Assembly (NCBI GenBank): GCA_023238725.1
Contig: CM041540.1
Location: 4,408,708-4,472,707 of the forward strand
Direction of reading: 5' to 3'
DNA length: 64,000 bases
Source of the DNA: Scortum barcoo
Taxonomy: Eukaryota > Chordata > Actinopteri > Centrarchiformes > Terapontidae
The notes beneath the pieces were generated by a model. The model was not told the DNA's origin and ran no database searches. It was given only the letters and a program-made list of their open reading frames with translations. Both the position numbers and the translations under genes were made by a program. Below, piece after piece: positions 24,183 through 37,186 of the stretch; positions within the stretch are counted from its first letter, which is position 1, and each line of letters begins with the position of its first letter.

Positions 24183-26289
24183 ATCTATAAATACCATCTT
24201 CCTGTATTTACTGTATATTCAGCATGATGACAATGGAGCATAAAAGTGCTTAAACATAGTTTCTTGTAACTCAAGCTAAGTTAAATATATCTCATCCCCA
24301 AGTTTAAGATTAAACCTCACATTAAAATGAAACAAATACAAGATTAAATCGGGTCTAACTGCTCTTGTCTGTCTCTTGACTGTTTTTGGCTTTAACCTTT
24401 TGAGTTTTTGTTTGCCTCATTGCTTTGAGAGTTGTGTTTACCACAAACCATGAGGGAAAACCGGGCTACATCTTGAAATAAAAGCAAGTAATTTCCTCCA
24501 AGTTTCCCTAGAACAACTCTTAATGCACGCAGCGGTTGATCGATTTTGCACTGATGAAAGTACTTTGTTAATAAAAGCCGCTGACCATGGTTTTTGCTGT
24601 CTCTTGTCTCCACGGTGGCGGTGATAACTTAGATTTTACAGAAACAGGATTGTGGCTGGAAAGTTGCTCCACTGAAAACCTTAAAGAGTTCAGAGAATGG
24701 GAAATGATCTTCCCTCAACCACCAACTCCAGTCAGAAATTCAACAGGAGGATATGCAACTGCTGTGAAGCTGCAAAATTAGTTAGTAAATCATAGTTTCT
24801 TTTCTTAATGATTGTGCAGCTAATCAAGCATTTGTGTAGATAAATTCAGGACACTGAAATGGCCAAAGATATATATTTAATATTGAAAACATCTCTGCTG
24901 TAATTCAGTCTAAAATTGCTTCACTGCCTTTGCAAACCTAATTTTATAAATTCAGAGAGACATGAATTGGATTTCGGCTCTGAAGCTTCCCTTCTCTTCA
25001 TGTTTTTAAAGACCGAATTAGGATAAATTGCCACCGCATTTTGTTTTCAGCTCTTTGAGGCTTAGAAACCGATATCATTGGAAGCCACACTGAGGGTTTA
25101 GATTTTTCAGTTGCATAGAAATCCTCTGTACCGGCACAATACCCTTTATGAAACAATGATGGGAAAATAGGAGTTTAATGAGCTCTGTACAGTATTGTGG
25201 CGAAGGAGGAGGAATAGACTATCAACCTTCAGCGTGTACTGGTAGAAAAACTCTACAACTTTAGTGTGCCATTATCCTCGTTGATTGCTATGGTGACAGA
25301 GCCAAATTACAACCTGCACAGAAAGAGAGGACAATAAATAGTTCCTGTTTGCAGTAGACTTGTCGCTGAGCTGCAGCTTTGCCTGCCACTCGTGTGTCAT
25401 GATACCAAGCAGAACATTAGAAAACTGAGGAAAGGTGGCTGTGTTAACTAAGAGGCAGTTATGTAGTGGAAACTGTGATGGTTGTTAGTCCATCATTTAC
25501 AGATCAAAACACTTTCATGGTCTCTTTTGTTTAGGAACGGAATATAGATAAAACTCATTTATGTAGGTTTATTATCTAATGCATACTTTATACACTTTTA
25601 CTTTACATCTTATGTTTTTTTCTATCTATGTTTATTGTAATGCATCAACATGTCAAGATAATTTCCTAAAAAACTCCTGATTGGTTCCCTTGAATTAAAT
25701 TAGATCTCAAAAGATTTTTATTTTCTTCTCTCTCTTTGCACGTATGGGGAGAATCAATCAATGCAGCTGTGTTTTTGGACCTCATTTCCCAAGTTTAATC
25801 GTCTGCAGTCATCCATCTTAATACTAAACTTCATTAAAAGTTCTTTATAAACCTGCAGCAGCAGCCAACCTGCCTGCTGATTGTGACGGAGAATCGTTTA
25901 TAAATTAAGAAGATATTTAGTCTTTCTGAAGATGTTGTTTGGTTAAATGAATGAATTTAACTTTAGAAAACTAAAAATCTGTTTTATGTCATAAACCATG
26001 GAAACAACATTGCTCTGTAAATGCAATTAAACAAGTAAACTTTGAAATGAGTGCACAGGTCATTTTTCAGTGCTACAGAGAATATATGGCTGTGTATTAT
26101 ATACAAAGATATATAATAAATAAAACGCTGCAGCCAGAGGCCGTTAACCTCTGTGCCGTTCCTCTCAGCGCCCCCTTTTTGATCCAGCCTGAACTGTGGC
26201 ATCTTTTTGGGACTTTGTAAAATAAATCCATTATGATAAATCCGACATTAAACTTCGTCTCTTATCTTTTATTGACTTTAACAGTAACT

Positions 26290-26425
26290 GACATCTCTTT
26301 GGATTTTGGACTGCCTGTCAAATATAACAAGAAAACTGAAGATGTTTCATTTCATAGACTAAACAATAATCAATCACTTCGAGGAAAGATTAGTTAACTG
26401 AATAATCTTTAGTTGTTGCCCTTAT
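26290..26425 (+). repeat. dispersed repeat, family A copy
   Basis: The sequence TTTGGATTTTGGACTG, then GAAGATGTTTCATT, a 'CATAGACTAAACAATAATCAATC' segment and a 'TTTAGTTGTTGCCC' end follow the same order as the copy at 27541-27712 (TTTGGGTTGTGGACTG, GAAGACGTCAC, 'AAACGATCAATCAATTAATC', 'TTAGCTGCAGCC'). It matches a repeat I remember as very common in percomorph fish introns; its class is not certain. Confidence 0.6.
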
Positions 26426-26687
26426 TGCGTTGAATTTTATATGTTTGAAATACAAGCAGCACAAGTTCCTGCTCAATGTACAAAGTATATATTTTGGCAC
26501 CATAAAGCCAGAGGTTATTTAATACTAAAGATATCTCCTTTTGTTATCCTGAGGCCATGTGGAAACTTCATGTGCAGCCAGCCTCCCGGTGAGATAGAGG
26601 TGATGACTAACGTGTTCAGGGATGAGGCTGCTGCGACATACAGTACATTACACAGCACTGCACATGCATGAATACATGTCCCACACT

Positions 26688-26710
<23 letters not shown>
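26688..26710. repeat. (CA)n microsatellite
   Basis: A run of about 11 CA units, followed by CAGACACG. Confidence 0.95.
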
Positions 26711-26720
<10 letters not shown>

Positions 26721-27252
26721 CACCAGTTCACGTAAGCGGTACATTGTTTCCTTCTTCTCCCTCACAAAAGAGCTGAATGTAAAGTAAATACACCTGTTTG
26801 TGAACAAAGAGCGTGGTGTGATAAGATAGTGGATGAGTAATCTTCTCCGCAGTGCAACATTATTAACTGTACTTTCGGCTGACTTGTAAAGGGACATCAT
26901 TTCAATTAATCCGGCAGCGCTGGTGAGATTTACTGCCTGTGCTGGGTGAGAGTAATAAATAATCATTTTATCTCTGCTCTGTGATGCTAATCTGGAGTTT
27001 AAGCAATGAGTGAGTAGCTTTGTTCTGAATTCAGCATGCTGGCCACTTCATTGTGGACCCCAGCTGATGTTTACCCAGGCTGAGCCGGCAGCTGCTCACA
27101 CGGTCTGCGTCGACTCAGTCATCTGACGAGGCAAGCGTGCTGCCGCATCTGTCACAGCGGCAAAAGAAGCAAAATAAATCTAACCCACTCTGTTTCGTCT
27201 CTCTCTTTTCCGCACTTGTCCAGCATCTGCCTGGCTTCCCAGCATCGCCGCA

Positions 27253-27427
27253 ATGAGTGAGAGTCGAAGGGAAGCGTTGGCGGCGGCGGCGCCCGTGCCC
27301 ACCACCGCCTCTTCCTCCACGGCCGGCTCCAACACCACCAACATAGCCGGCCCCGGCACCGGGGAGAAGGACGAGGCCTTTTCCAAGCTGAAGAACAAGT
27401 TCATGAACGAGCTGAACAAAATCCCAT
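27253..27427 (+). CDS. syt1: synaptotagmin-1 coding exon 1: luminal N-terminus (residues 1-58)
   Basis: This exon encodes the intravesicular N-terminus of the synaptic-vesicle calcium sensor. The start is the ATG at 27253, with G at -3, giving MSESRREALAAAA, which aligns with the SYT1 N-terminus. A run of Ala, Pro, Thr and Ser follows, then an acidic and helical stretch ending 'KFMNELNKIP' just before the membrane. A sequon, Asn27-Thr-Thr (codon at 27331), sits near the position of the N-glycosylation site known in rat SYT1 (Asn24). The exon has a pyrimidine-rich acceptor ending CAG at 27221-27223, so 27224-27252 would be 29 bases of 5' UTR. It ends at a consensus GTAAGT donor (27428) in phase 1; the leftover T joins TG of the next exon to make Leu59. 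A second AG at 27241-27242 is a weaker acceptor alternative. The exon is GC-rich, unlike its AT-rich flanks. Confidence 0.96.
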
Positions 27428-27540
27428 GTAAGTGTTCAAACAATTAGGCAGTTAATTGATTGATTAACCAAGAGAAGTTAAGTGACTTGAATGATCATCG
27501 GCTAATCTAAATCTTTTCTAAGTCTTCTATGATAGTATGG

Positions 27541-27712
27541 CGAATATCTTTGGGTTGTGGACTGCTGGTTGGACAAAACAACAATTTGAAGACGTCACAC
27601 TGGATTCTGGGAAACAGTGATGGACTTTTTCCCAACATATTGTAAACGATCAATCAATTAATCTGAAAATCTAATCAGCAGAACAGTCAATAAGGCCAAT
27701 TAGCTGCAGCCT
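27541..27712 (+). repeat. dispersed repeat, family A copy next to coding exon 1
   Basis: This is the best-preserved copy in the window: TTTGGGTTGTGGACTGCTGG, TTGGACAAAACAACAATTTG, AAGACGTCAC, CTGGGAAACAGTGATGGAC, then ATCAATCAATTAATCTG and CCAATTAGCTGCAGCC. It lies only about 115 bases downstream of the coding exon 1 donor. It shares its order of motifs with 26290-26425 and, reversed, with 29948-30180. Confidence 0.65.
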
Positions 27713-29947
27713 TAGACAGCTTTTAATTCAGGGTGTGTTTCCAGCCTTGCAAACTGAGGAGTTTCAACATTTAACTCAAGCGTTCGTTTTATTAAAATGA
27801 TTTAGTTACTGCGTTGTAGATAATATGAAACATATACATGTGGGACACACCTCATCAACATAAAATACAGTGAATACAATACCTTCATTTAACTTCTGAG
27901 CATTTGTTGAGATTGAAGCAGCAATAGATAAGGAATCATACCACAAAATTCATTTAAACAGACATAGTTTCAATCGCAGTTGGATCTTCGTGAGGTCGAA
28001 GATGTCATAAAAGGGTGTAAATACCAAAAAGTGATTCTTCATAAGTACATAAACACTGAAGCAACCAATGCACAATCATCTCAAACAGGAGTACCAAGAC
28101 ACTCATCCATTGTATACTTTGAAAAATATTGAAAAAGCGAGAGTAGATATTCATCAGTGCTTCTTTTGTGTGTGTGTGTGTGATTTCAATCCCTCTGATT
28201 CAAAACGAATCCATCAGAGACGAATCCGTTCAGCGCTTGGTTCTAGTGTAAACATGACTCAAAAATGATTCAGCAGAGGTTGTGAGTGAACTTTCGGCGA
28301 TGACGCACAACCAAACGGCAGCGTTACCCATGACCTCTGACAGTGTCCTCCAGTGAATCAGGTGAACAAATGATTCGCAGCGTCTTTCATTTTGCTGCTC
28401 GAGTCGAAAAACAAAATCCAAATATTGTCATACACTGAACGTCTCAGATGGAATTGTCTCACTAAATTATCTTATGTCAGAAGTAATCACATTTGAAGTG
28501 GAGAATTAACATCTGGCAACAATAATTCAAGTGTTTGACATGATAAATTGTCAAATGATGCGTGGCTGGCTTTATTATTTGCTGTTAGATTTTCTGTTTT
28601 TATCTTATTTGTGCTTTCAATCAAAAAATGCCACTTGGTTTCCACATAATTCACCCCCCCCTCCTTTTTATCACCACACCTCCCAACCAAATGCTTCCAC
28701 ATTCACGTGTTTGCATGGAGGATTTTGCAGTATTAACTATGTGACAATATAGCTGATATTGCGTCATCTGAGATAAAGCACTCCCTGGAGATCTGAGGCT
28801 TTTTGCATTCAGCAGAAATCTAAATATAGATATATCCACAGGCTTGTTCAGAGGTAATTCTCGCAACAGGAAATGGCTCCTGTGGAAGAGCAGCTCTTTT
28901 TCTTCAGCAAAGACACAAATGACACCACTAGTCATATTCCCCTTTTTCCAGAGATTTAATAGAGCCGGGAGTCAGTATGAAAAATTCCTCCCTCTGCAGA
29001 GGAAGGCTTATTTCTACCAGGTTGCGTATCTACCAAAATAAAAGACCTTATATATATATATATATATGTATAGATAACTCATGGTTTCAGCTAGCGACCT
29101 TCAGCCTTCATGTGGGCTTGAACATTCATTATGGAAAATGTGAATTTGGAAATCGTGCTTTGGTGCAGAGGGTGGATGAATTTCAATATGAGGCTGCTGA
29201 CGTCGATGTCGCTGAAATGTACCGCTGTTCCTACCACGCCCAGCCCAAGCCTGACGACCGTTCATCATCTTTACAAGAAGGCGATACACAGTTTCTTTCA
29301 AATTGATCTGACATTGCAATCTGGAGGATAACTAAATTAGGGTTTCTTTTGTGTACCACAGGCAGAAAAGTTACCTGAGAGCTTCCCAATAAAGACTGTC
29401 AGTTAACCGAGGTTTTAAAATTACTGTTTTCTCACCCCATCCCTTCCATCAAAAGCAGTGAATTTGCTCCCTAGTGCTGCCAAGCTGATGATGAATGTCC
29501 CGCGACTTGTTTACTCCGCGAAAATATCGATACTGTCTGGAGGAAGTCAGGTAGCAGATTTAACAAGGAATATGCGAGAGGAGGAGCTGCCTCTCTAATG
29601 CTGCTGCATGTTTTTTGGGCTTATAACCCAGTTTAAGCCCTGCAGGCTTTGAGGCTGGTGGCATGGATCTGTCACACTGGCCTAACTGGTTGCTGAATTT
29701 CTGTCCATAAGGATCTGCAGGACACATCTCTGAGCAGGGGATATCGCCTGGGCCCCTATCTGTGGGCTGAGAGCTCAAGCATGCAAAAACCAGCAGACTT
29801 TATTTAAATATTTCTGACTTTCCCATGTTTGCTTTTTTTTGTTTTAACCATTCTAAACAGGTTTCTGAGAAAAAATAGTCCCAAAATATCTTTATATACA
29901 TATTTCATGTGGTAATCCGAAAAGAGATGGTTTTGTCATGATGCACC

Positions 29948-30180
29948 GCAGGCTGCTGCAAGCAACAATTAATCAGTTTGTTGAGTATTTTTCAATTAAT
30001 CTGTGTATTTGTTAGTCTATAAAATCAACAGAGCTCAAGGTGATGCCTTCAAATTACCAGTCTGATGAGTACAAAACCTAAAGATATTCAAAAGCATATT
30101 CAAAAGAAAAGCAGCGAATTCTCACATTGAAACGCTAAATAAAATAACACATGAAAAACATTCGAAGAAGCAGAGAAAAC
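29948..30180 (-). repeat. dispersed repeat, family A copy (reverse)
   Basis: Reading in reverse complement gives the family-A motifs in order. On the + strand they appear as GCTGCTGCAAGCAACAATTAATC, ATTAATCTG, TTAGTCTATAAAAT, GTGATGCCTTCAAATT, CAAAACCTAAAGATATTCA and CTCACATTGAAACGCT. Orientation is opposite to the copy at 27541-27712, so the two could pair in the pre-mRNA. Confidence 0.55.
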
Positions 30181-30327
30181 CAGAGAAATGCGCCCACTGC
30201 CGCAAAGGAAATCAGAGGCAATAAGTGATCATTAAAATAGATCAAAATGATTGTGTACATAATGAATTCTGCAATAAAAAATAAATCTTTCTAACTGATT
30301 TTGGTATGATGGAAAAAAAAACATGAG

Positions 30328-30367
30328 CACAATATGGTTTAGTTTAATCGCACTAAACCATATTGTG
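30328..30367. repeat. perfect inverted repeat, 16-base arms
   Basis: CACAATATGGTTTAGT (30328-30343) and ACTAAACCATATTGTG (30352-30367) are exact complements around the 8-base loop TTAATCGC. The stem has no mismatch, which is unlikely by chance at this length. There is no T-run suggesting a terminator, and the context is intronic. Confidence 0.9.
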
Positions 30368-31239
30368 ACTCCTCATTGGGCAGAGAGGTTGCCTTCGGGG
30401 AAACCAGCGTATTGAATTTCTTAGTAAGTTTTCTAAATACCCAAGGCTTCACTTCCCAATAACAATTAACCTCTGAACAGGGAGGCTGTTTGATCCGTGA
30501 CTGCAGGCTCCAGCAGCCGTTACTCCAAATAACATAGACAAGCGATTGACATTTGAGGAAAATGAATAATGGTGTTTCTTTTTTTCTTCCTTATCAGGGG
30601 TTTTACGCTTTCAGGCAGTCAAAGCTTTGCTTTAGAAAGCAAAAAGATCTGTTTTAAGAAATGAAATACTCATTTTTATTCATTTTTTCTGCAGTTTCTT
30701 TATAGTGAAAGTTTTCAAATTAATAATAATCTTGCGTGTTTTTTCCTTCTTAGTCGGGGCACATTTTGACAGATTTAAGCTAAGAACATGAGAAACTTGT
30801 ACTGTAAACAAGCACAGTCCTTTTCATCCATTTCATTTAGATTTATTTTAAAATATTTGACAAAATTCAGACAGCAACCTACCAAACAGAAGTGCTGAAC
30901 TGATGTCTTCCCACCTGAGCTGACCTCAAAGTGAAGCAGCATTTAAGTTCATGTTATCTTTATTTGCCAGCACATACTCAAGAAAGCTTTCTCGTTTGCA
31001 CTCTGGGTTTGACTTACGAGACCTCTTTGGAATTAAAACTCATTTGAGACTGACCGACAGCGTCTTTTTTTTTTTCCTGCTGACTGTTAAGAGAGTCGTG
31101 CAGCAAAAAAAAAACAAAAAAACCCCCACAAAGACTCCACTTTGTGGTGTAACTTGGGAGGATGTTGTTTGAGGATCTTGTTTGACTTTGGGGCTGCTGC
31201 ACAGTCAACAGACAGCAGAGTTTATTAAAGGGGATTACG

Positions 31240-31440
31240 GCAGCGGATCAGCGGAGCCATTTGTCTCTGCCCGCCTGCTGCTCTGGCGACGAGCCTCGTT
31301 GTCAACTCTCTGCCCTCGCCTCGCAAAAGTTTGCCCGCCATGAGACGCTCCACGAGGAGCCGGCCCGAGCGATGCCAGATTCAATCGGCACCAGCTGAGT
31401 CTGAGACCTCGGTCAACAGATGGGAGAAAGCTCCTTGGGC
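31240..31440. promoter_or_regulatory. CpG-dense patch inside intron 1
   Basis: About 20 CpGs in 200 bases (CTCGCCTCGC, GAGCCGGCCCGAGCG, GGCGACGAGCCTCG) stand out from AT-rich surroundings. It might be an intronic enhancer or an alternative promoter making a shorter transcript. No convincing coding potential was found. Confidence 0.25.
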
Positions 31441-33234
31441 TTCTCACCTCTGTAGATGTGAGAAAACCACGCCGTTATCCTCAAAGATAAAAGGTTTAGG
31501 GGTCAAGTATACGCATGTGTGTCTGCGTCGTAGCTTTTGTGAACACAATTACATATTTGTGGTGTTTGTGCAAAGTTTTCCACCCGGCGAAATATGAGCA
31601 GCAGTCCAGACAGTTTGGTCTTTTATTTTGTTGTAACAGTGCTTAGATGTCAACATAAACATAGAAAGTCGAAGTCTGACCTCTTTTTAAGTTTGTTTTT
31701 CTGTTTTCCACTTGCTAACGGTCTCTTTCGAATGTCTTTTCCTAAAACCTGACAGTTAAATGGATATTTGCTATTGTGCTGGATCAAATGTGAATCAAAT
31801 GTCATTTTAACCTTGATGAAAAAATGTTCTTTTGTCAGCAGCTGACTTCACCTCCATTTGGTTTTGTTAAGACTCGTGAGCTTAAGTTTTAAATGCCAAC
31901 AAAATAAGTGGTTGATATAATGAGCCATTTGAATTACGCTGTCAGGAACAGTAGAAGAAATCAACTTCAAAGATGGATGAAAGTTGATGTTTCTATTTGA
32001 TGTTGCCCAAGCTGAAAGGGTAAAATGAGCTGAAACCAAAGGATGAACACTGACCGCCACAGACCTCCTCTGTTTTACTGAATCATCCATAAATATTCAC
32101 TGCGAATATGGCGTGGGTGGAAAAAAAAAGCAGAGCTGTCCACTTTTTTTTTTATGCACCGCATTTAACTGCTCTATTTTTTCTTTGTGCCTCGAAATTA
32201 CAATTACCTCTCTTCTATCTCATGTCATTATCACATCTATTGTTGTAAATCCACCTCATGCACTGTTAATGTAATCACTTAGACTCATAGGATTTCCCGC
32301 AAATGCATTGTGTTGATGGCACACATTTTCCGATAATAATCAGAATAATGGAGCAGGCAGAATGGAAACACCTTCATTTCACCAAATGACAAAGAAATAG
32401 ACTAGCCCATTTTAAATGAAATCTTGTTTGGTATAAAAGAAGAGAGTCTGAATACACTTTTCATTATTGTCAGCTCTTCGGTCATTGTCGGAGGAAGAAG
32501 CCATATTGTTTGCTTAAACACGCCGCAGCAGGGAAAGGGCACCGAGTGTTGCTCTCGTAAGAATAACAAGATATAATGTCAAGGTTAATTGACCAACAGG
32601 GTCCTGTCACGTCGGATTAGTGCAGGATGCTGGAAGTGGATATAACACAGATGCACTATTAAGCACACACACATGCACACGCCGCCCTTTTTAAATGCAT
32701 CCAGCAAACTCCATCCACTTCATAAAATCTTTTTCCGATGTAAAACGCTGTATATTACCAGGAATGTGTAGGAGGAGGTACAGAATTGAGTCAGATTAGA
32801 GACATTTATAAGGCTTGCATTAATCTCTGACATTAATTTGATTTATTCATTAACATTAGTGGCAAAAACTAAAGCTAATCTTACACAAAGGTAGAGAGTA
32901 AATATAATAAATCCTTTTCTGGAAAGTATGTCTCATCATTCATCATCAAATATGATTTTGTAATCGAAACCTAGTTGAAATCTAGTTGAAATTAGTTGAC
33001 ACAATCTCACCACAGGGTCCACTCAGTAGCTGTTCTGGAGCTTTTGACTGTATGACAAGATCTTCCTCTGCAGATGGACTAACCCAGTTGTAATGGAAAT
33101 GCAGATTTTCATCTAAGCACCTTCATGACTTGTCAGTGTTGTATGAAATTAACTCCCAGCAAACAAAATGCTGATACTTCATAAATTTCACTGTAATACA
33201 CTGTAATATAAGTAGTTGTTTGATTTAAAACGCT

Positions 33235-33440
33235 GTTAAAGGACAATTCTGGTTTATTGCTTGGGTCTGCATTTTGGTTGTGATAACACGATAGTCACCA
33301 AAGTAATCGCTGCAGTGAAGTCTGACCAAAAAAAAATCACAATCAAAAAGACTGTAAACAAGTCGTGAGTTTAGCCAGATCTAAACCATTTTATTTGGAG
33401 GCAAACAAAAACTGAGCTCAGCCAAAATCCCTCCTTGCGC
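33235..33440. other. possible dispersed element, unidentified
   Basis: The stretch starting TTAAAGGACAATTCTGGTTT has the 'AAAGGACAATTC' opening often seen at the edges of teleost dispersed elements. The partner end is not identified, so this is a weak call. Confidence 0.25.
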
Positions 33441-35099
33441 AAGAAAACCCACAACAAAGGTAAGAACAAATGATGGTCCCGTTTGGTCCCTCCGCCGCTT
33501 CAGCCTCCGCCCTTATTGTCGAAGCTTTAGTCGCTGTTCAGTTTAAAGATATTGAGATTTCACGTCCATGTGTGTTTGTCAAAGAGGGGGATTACAGATT
33601 CCTTGGATCTGCTCAGATTCTTTCGAGAGGTCCCTCAAAAGTAGAGCCCGTCAGTTCCACGAGGGTCTACCGTGCAACTTCCCCAACACGTTAACGAGCG
33701 TAGAAACGATCACTTCCGAATGTAATTCTGTCTAATCCATCAAAAGCCCTCTATGGTTGCTGATCTGGAGGCTTTCACACCAAGTTTAGCGCAGAAATGC
33801 CAACAAGTCGTCTGCACCGTAAATATAGTGGCGTTCACAATATGCATTCAAAGGGATTTTGGCATTTACAGAAAGCGAATGTTTGTTTATACAGTCCTAC
33901 AAAGCTGCTTTTATATTTCTGGATATTGAGATTTCTTTTTGGCATGGTCCGAGGAAGCATTATTCCAGGAATTCAGATACAACAAAATCAACACTATAGG
34001 ATTATGTTCAGTCCTTTATTTTATATACTGCCTTGTTTAAGGTATGTTTAAGATCTATTTTATTTATCTATAGCTCAAAATTACTTTCACAAATGTGCAG
34101 CAAAGGGCGTTACTATCTGTACAGTTCACTTCTATCCTTTGACCAACTGTGCTGTAGACATATCTAAAGACAGATTAACGTCATAGAAAGGATTACATGC
34201 AGAAAAGCACATATGTGTCACTCACAGGATTTAAAGCACATCAAAGGTTTCTCGTTGTTTAGTGCTCCACCGTGCCGCACCATTTCAGTGACGTGATTTG
34301 AGCCTTGAGGAACAGCAAACATGGATGTCCATCACGGGCAGCCCACCCATTAGAGAAACTCCATTTTCCGTGCCATGTCACTCGGCGGAACGAGAGATAA
34401 GTGGCGGGAGTTGAAGTGCGGCACTCCCGCTCTCTCTTTCACTTTCTCTCTCTATTTCTCTCTCAAGAAACGACACTCACACAATGTAGTTAATTAGGGG
34501 GATGCTTTTATTGCTTTCTGGGACTCAGGTTGCTTTAATTAAGGGAACACAGAATTGCCTTTCACTGGAAGACGCCTGATGAATAAGATAAGGGCTCGCT
34601 TCGTGGATTTATTTCTACTGTAACCGGCTGAATGCCATTCCATCAGGCGCTGATGAAATGGCAAGAATGACTGTGGAGTGAAATAAGCGTTTGGGGTTAT
34701 GAAAGAGAGATTTTACAGTGTATTTATTTTTATTTCTGTTAATCAGAGTTTCCATTTGGGGAGAATAAAATACATCACCGCTCCACAGCCCCTCTTGAGA
34801 GGTGATTGCTTATCGCTTGCGGGCTTGAAATTCGAAGCTGTCACATCTCTGACACTTCCATTAAAAGACTGTCCTCTTACCTTACCTTATGTTTGCATTT
34901 TTATGTATGAGGTAAAAGTAGATGTTCCACTGCTAAAATGTGCCGCATGTGTCATTAAGGGTTTATAAGTTGCAATTGATGGCTTTAAATAATTTAATTA
35001 AGCTTCATAAATCAGTTATAAGAAGTTAAAAAGAACAACATTTGGGTTGCCAGGTTGTGAAAAATGACTGAAAAGTGAAAAAAAGCTGCACAGCATCTA

Positions 35100-35490
35100 T
35101 CAAGTCCATTTATTAATAACTTATTAACATGTACAAGCATTTATAAGCGTATTACCAAAATGCATAGTTACATCATAACCAAAGGACAAACACCACCATT
35201 TATAAATCCTCATGATATTGCTTATTTACTTACTTTCTACTGTAATAAACCATCAAGTCTGCAGTTCTGAGTGTAAATAGGCCATTAATAAATGGGTTTT
35301 AATCCTTTTTATTCTGAAGTTCTAAATGATGATAAACTATTAATAAAGGGAAATTTAGTCCGGAGTAGCTCACCAGACTTTTCAGAACCCAAAATGAGCC
35401 CTTATAATGGCTTTTTAGTTTAGTAAATTAAACTATGAATAAAGCCCTTAGTTAGGGTTACTTATAAACACTTTATGAATACTTAAAAGT
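35100..35490. repeat. AT-rich block of degenerate TTATAAA/TTAATAA repeats
   Basis: Many related words recur (TTTATTAATAACTTATTAAC, CATTTATAAGC, CCATTAATAAATGG, ACTATTAATAAAGG, TTACTTATAAACACTTTATG). The arrangement resembles a decayed dispersed element or degenerate satellite. Confidence 0.4.
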
Positions 35491-35896
35491 GGCCCCTCAA
35501 ATGTAAAATATGTATGAAAAATTAAACATTTTAATTTTGACTGTCCTTTAAACACTCATTTGGGTACTAAATTATTTTTGGCGAATGAAAATAACTCAAA
35601 TATACAAATTCCTTATAACGATGCAGTGTCTTATGTATCTAAGGTATAAACCCAGCAAACACTATGTGACCCGCAATTTATCTTCAGTACAGTGTCAAGT
35701 TTTTAATGGAAATGCAGCCGGTTTTGGGTGGCTCATTGTAAATGAGTCCCATCCAGTGTCACCTCTATTACCACAGCGCTCCGAGGCGAGGCCGGAGCTG
35801 TAGATCCTAAAGTTATTTTAGAGCATCACTCACTGTTTTTCCTTGGAGGAGAGTGCTTATTGATTTTGTCAACAGAGCATCGATTTCCCTCCCCTA

Positions 35897-35921
35897 TCTC
35901 TCTCTCTCTCTCTCTCTCTCC
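35897..35921. repeat. (TC)n microsatellite
   Basis: An uninterrupted TC run of about 12 units. Confidence 0.95.
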
Positions 35922-37186
35922 TCTCGGGACCTCGGTGAAGAAACCTCAGCTGAATGCTGCTGAGCAAACCCCAAAGTGATAGACTGTAATATACTTTTCT
36001 CTTGTGATGGGTCTTTTTTGGAGTTTTTTTTATTTATTTATTTTTTTTTTAGATAAAGTCTTCAGAGGACTGGAGTTTGACCTGGCTTACGCTATCTGTT
36101 TGTTCATTGGATTTCTAACCACTATCTGTACTGTATGCGTCTTGGGGAAATGCATTTTTCCTTAAAAAGCAGGCGGATATTTTCTAGATTTTGCATTTTT
36201 TCGGATATGGCAGTCCAAATTGACTCAGCCAGAAGTATTCCCTTTGCCTTTCACAGTAGTAAGCACTGCAAACATGCTCCTAAAATTGCCTCATTTGTCT
36301 GTTATTCCTCTCTATTAAAATGAAGGGTGGGCTGCCAGGTGTTTGGTGTCTGCTAAGTAGAATGAAGGAGTGACGATTATGGCTGCTGAAGGGAGAAGTC
36401 TGTTTTGAGGTCTCTCATTATTTCCAGCCCATCTGGACTTTTTGTTGTCTCTCCGGTACTTAAAACCAACCAACGCACATCTCTTCCCATCGTGGTGTTT
36501 GAGCGTTGTACCTGTGCGGATCCGCCGGGGGATGCAGCGACTCGCCGAGCCGACTGCTGCAGCTGAGAATAGGTGTCACCGAGCGTCTGACAGCCTGCAG
36601 GTGACAGATTTCACTGCCTGGTTTGTCCAATTTCTGCAGGCAGGTCCGCGCACAACATGTGGTGGAGAAAACAACAACTCGTATGCCACTCGCATCAAAA
36701 TAGCCTTTCCTGATGTGTCATCTTATGAGCAGTTTCAAGCAAAAAAACATCACTGAGCAGCGTATCTACAGGTCTTTTCCTCAAAAAAGATCCTCAAGGG
36801 TATTAAAAATTCTTGCGTTAGGCAGTAATATTAGTTATAAAATGATTTGTATGTGATTTTAGCAAAAATCTGGCTAAAAAATCTCCAGTCCAGTTGTTTC
36901 AGACCTCTGGACTCTTCAATATGTAGGCCTTTAAATTAATTATAGGTTTTTTAATTGATTAATCCATCCATCAATTGAACCATCCATTTTATGATGCTTA
37001 ATTGGGTCCCGGTCGTGTTTAATGATTAATAACTGGTATTATGAGGAATATTTTTATAAACTGCCAGGAAGTCCTGACAGAAATGTGATATAAATATCAA
37101 TGAATTTAGTTTTCATCCATTCGTCCATATCTTTCACACTTTGGCCAGTATGACCAGGAAACAGGTATTAATCTGTGTTATAAGTG

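Larger units (their letters stand above)
17412..27223. other. syt1: noncoding DNA up to the first coding exon
   Basis: If the exon ending at 17411 is real, this is 5' UTR intron; otherwise it is upstream flank. It holds a polypurine/G-rich tract (20265-20395), a CpG-dense patch (20610-21000), a CA run (21086-21104), T- and A-runs (21747-21764, 21251-21265), a C11 run (about 22758-22768), inverted repeats at 24109-24182, a dispersed-repeat copy (26290-26425) and a CA microsatellite (26688-26710). The final 36 bases form the polypyrimidine tract and CAG acceptor of coding exon 1. I see no other gene. Confidence 0.5.

Noticed and set aside
1..27000. Search for exons of genes that I recall flanking SYT1 in mammals (NAV3, PAWR)
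   Set aside because: No coding segment resembling either was found, so the flank cannot be assigned to a neighbour.
27241..27242. Alternative acceptor AG just before the start codon
   Set aside because: It lacks its own pyrimidine tract. The CAG at 27221-27223 follows a long CT-rich run and is the better choice. Either gives the same protein.
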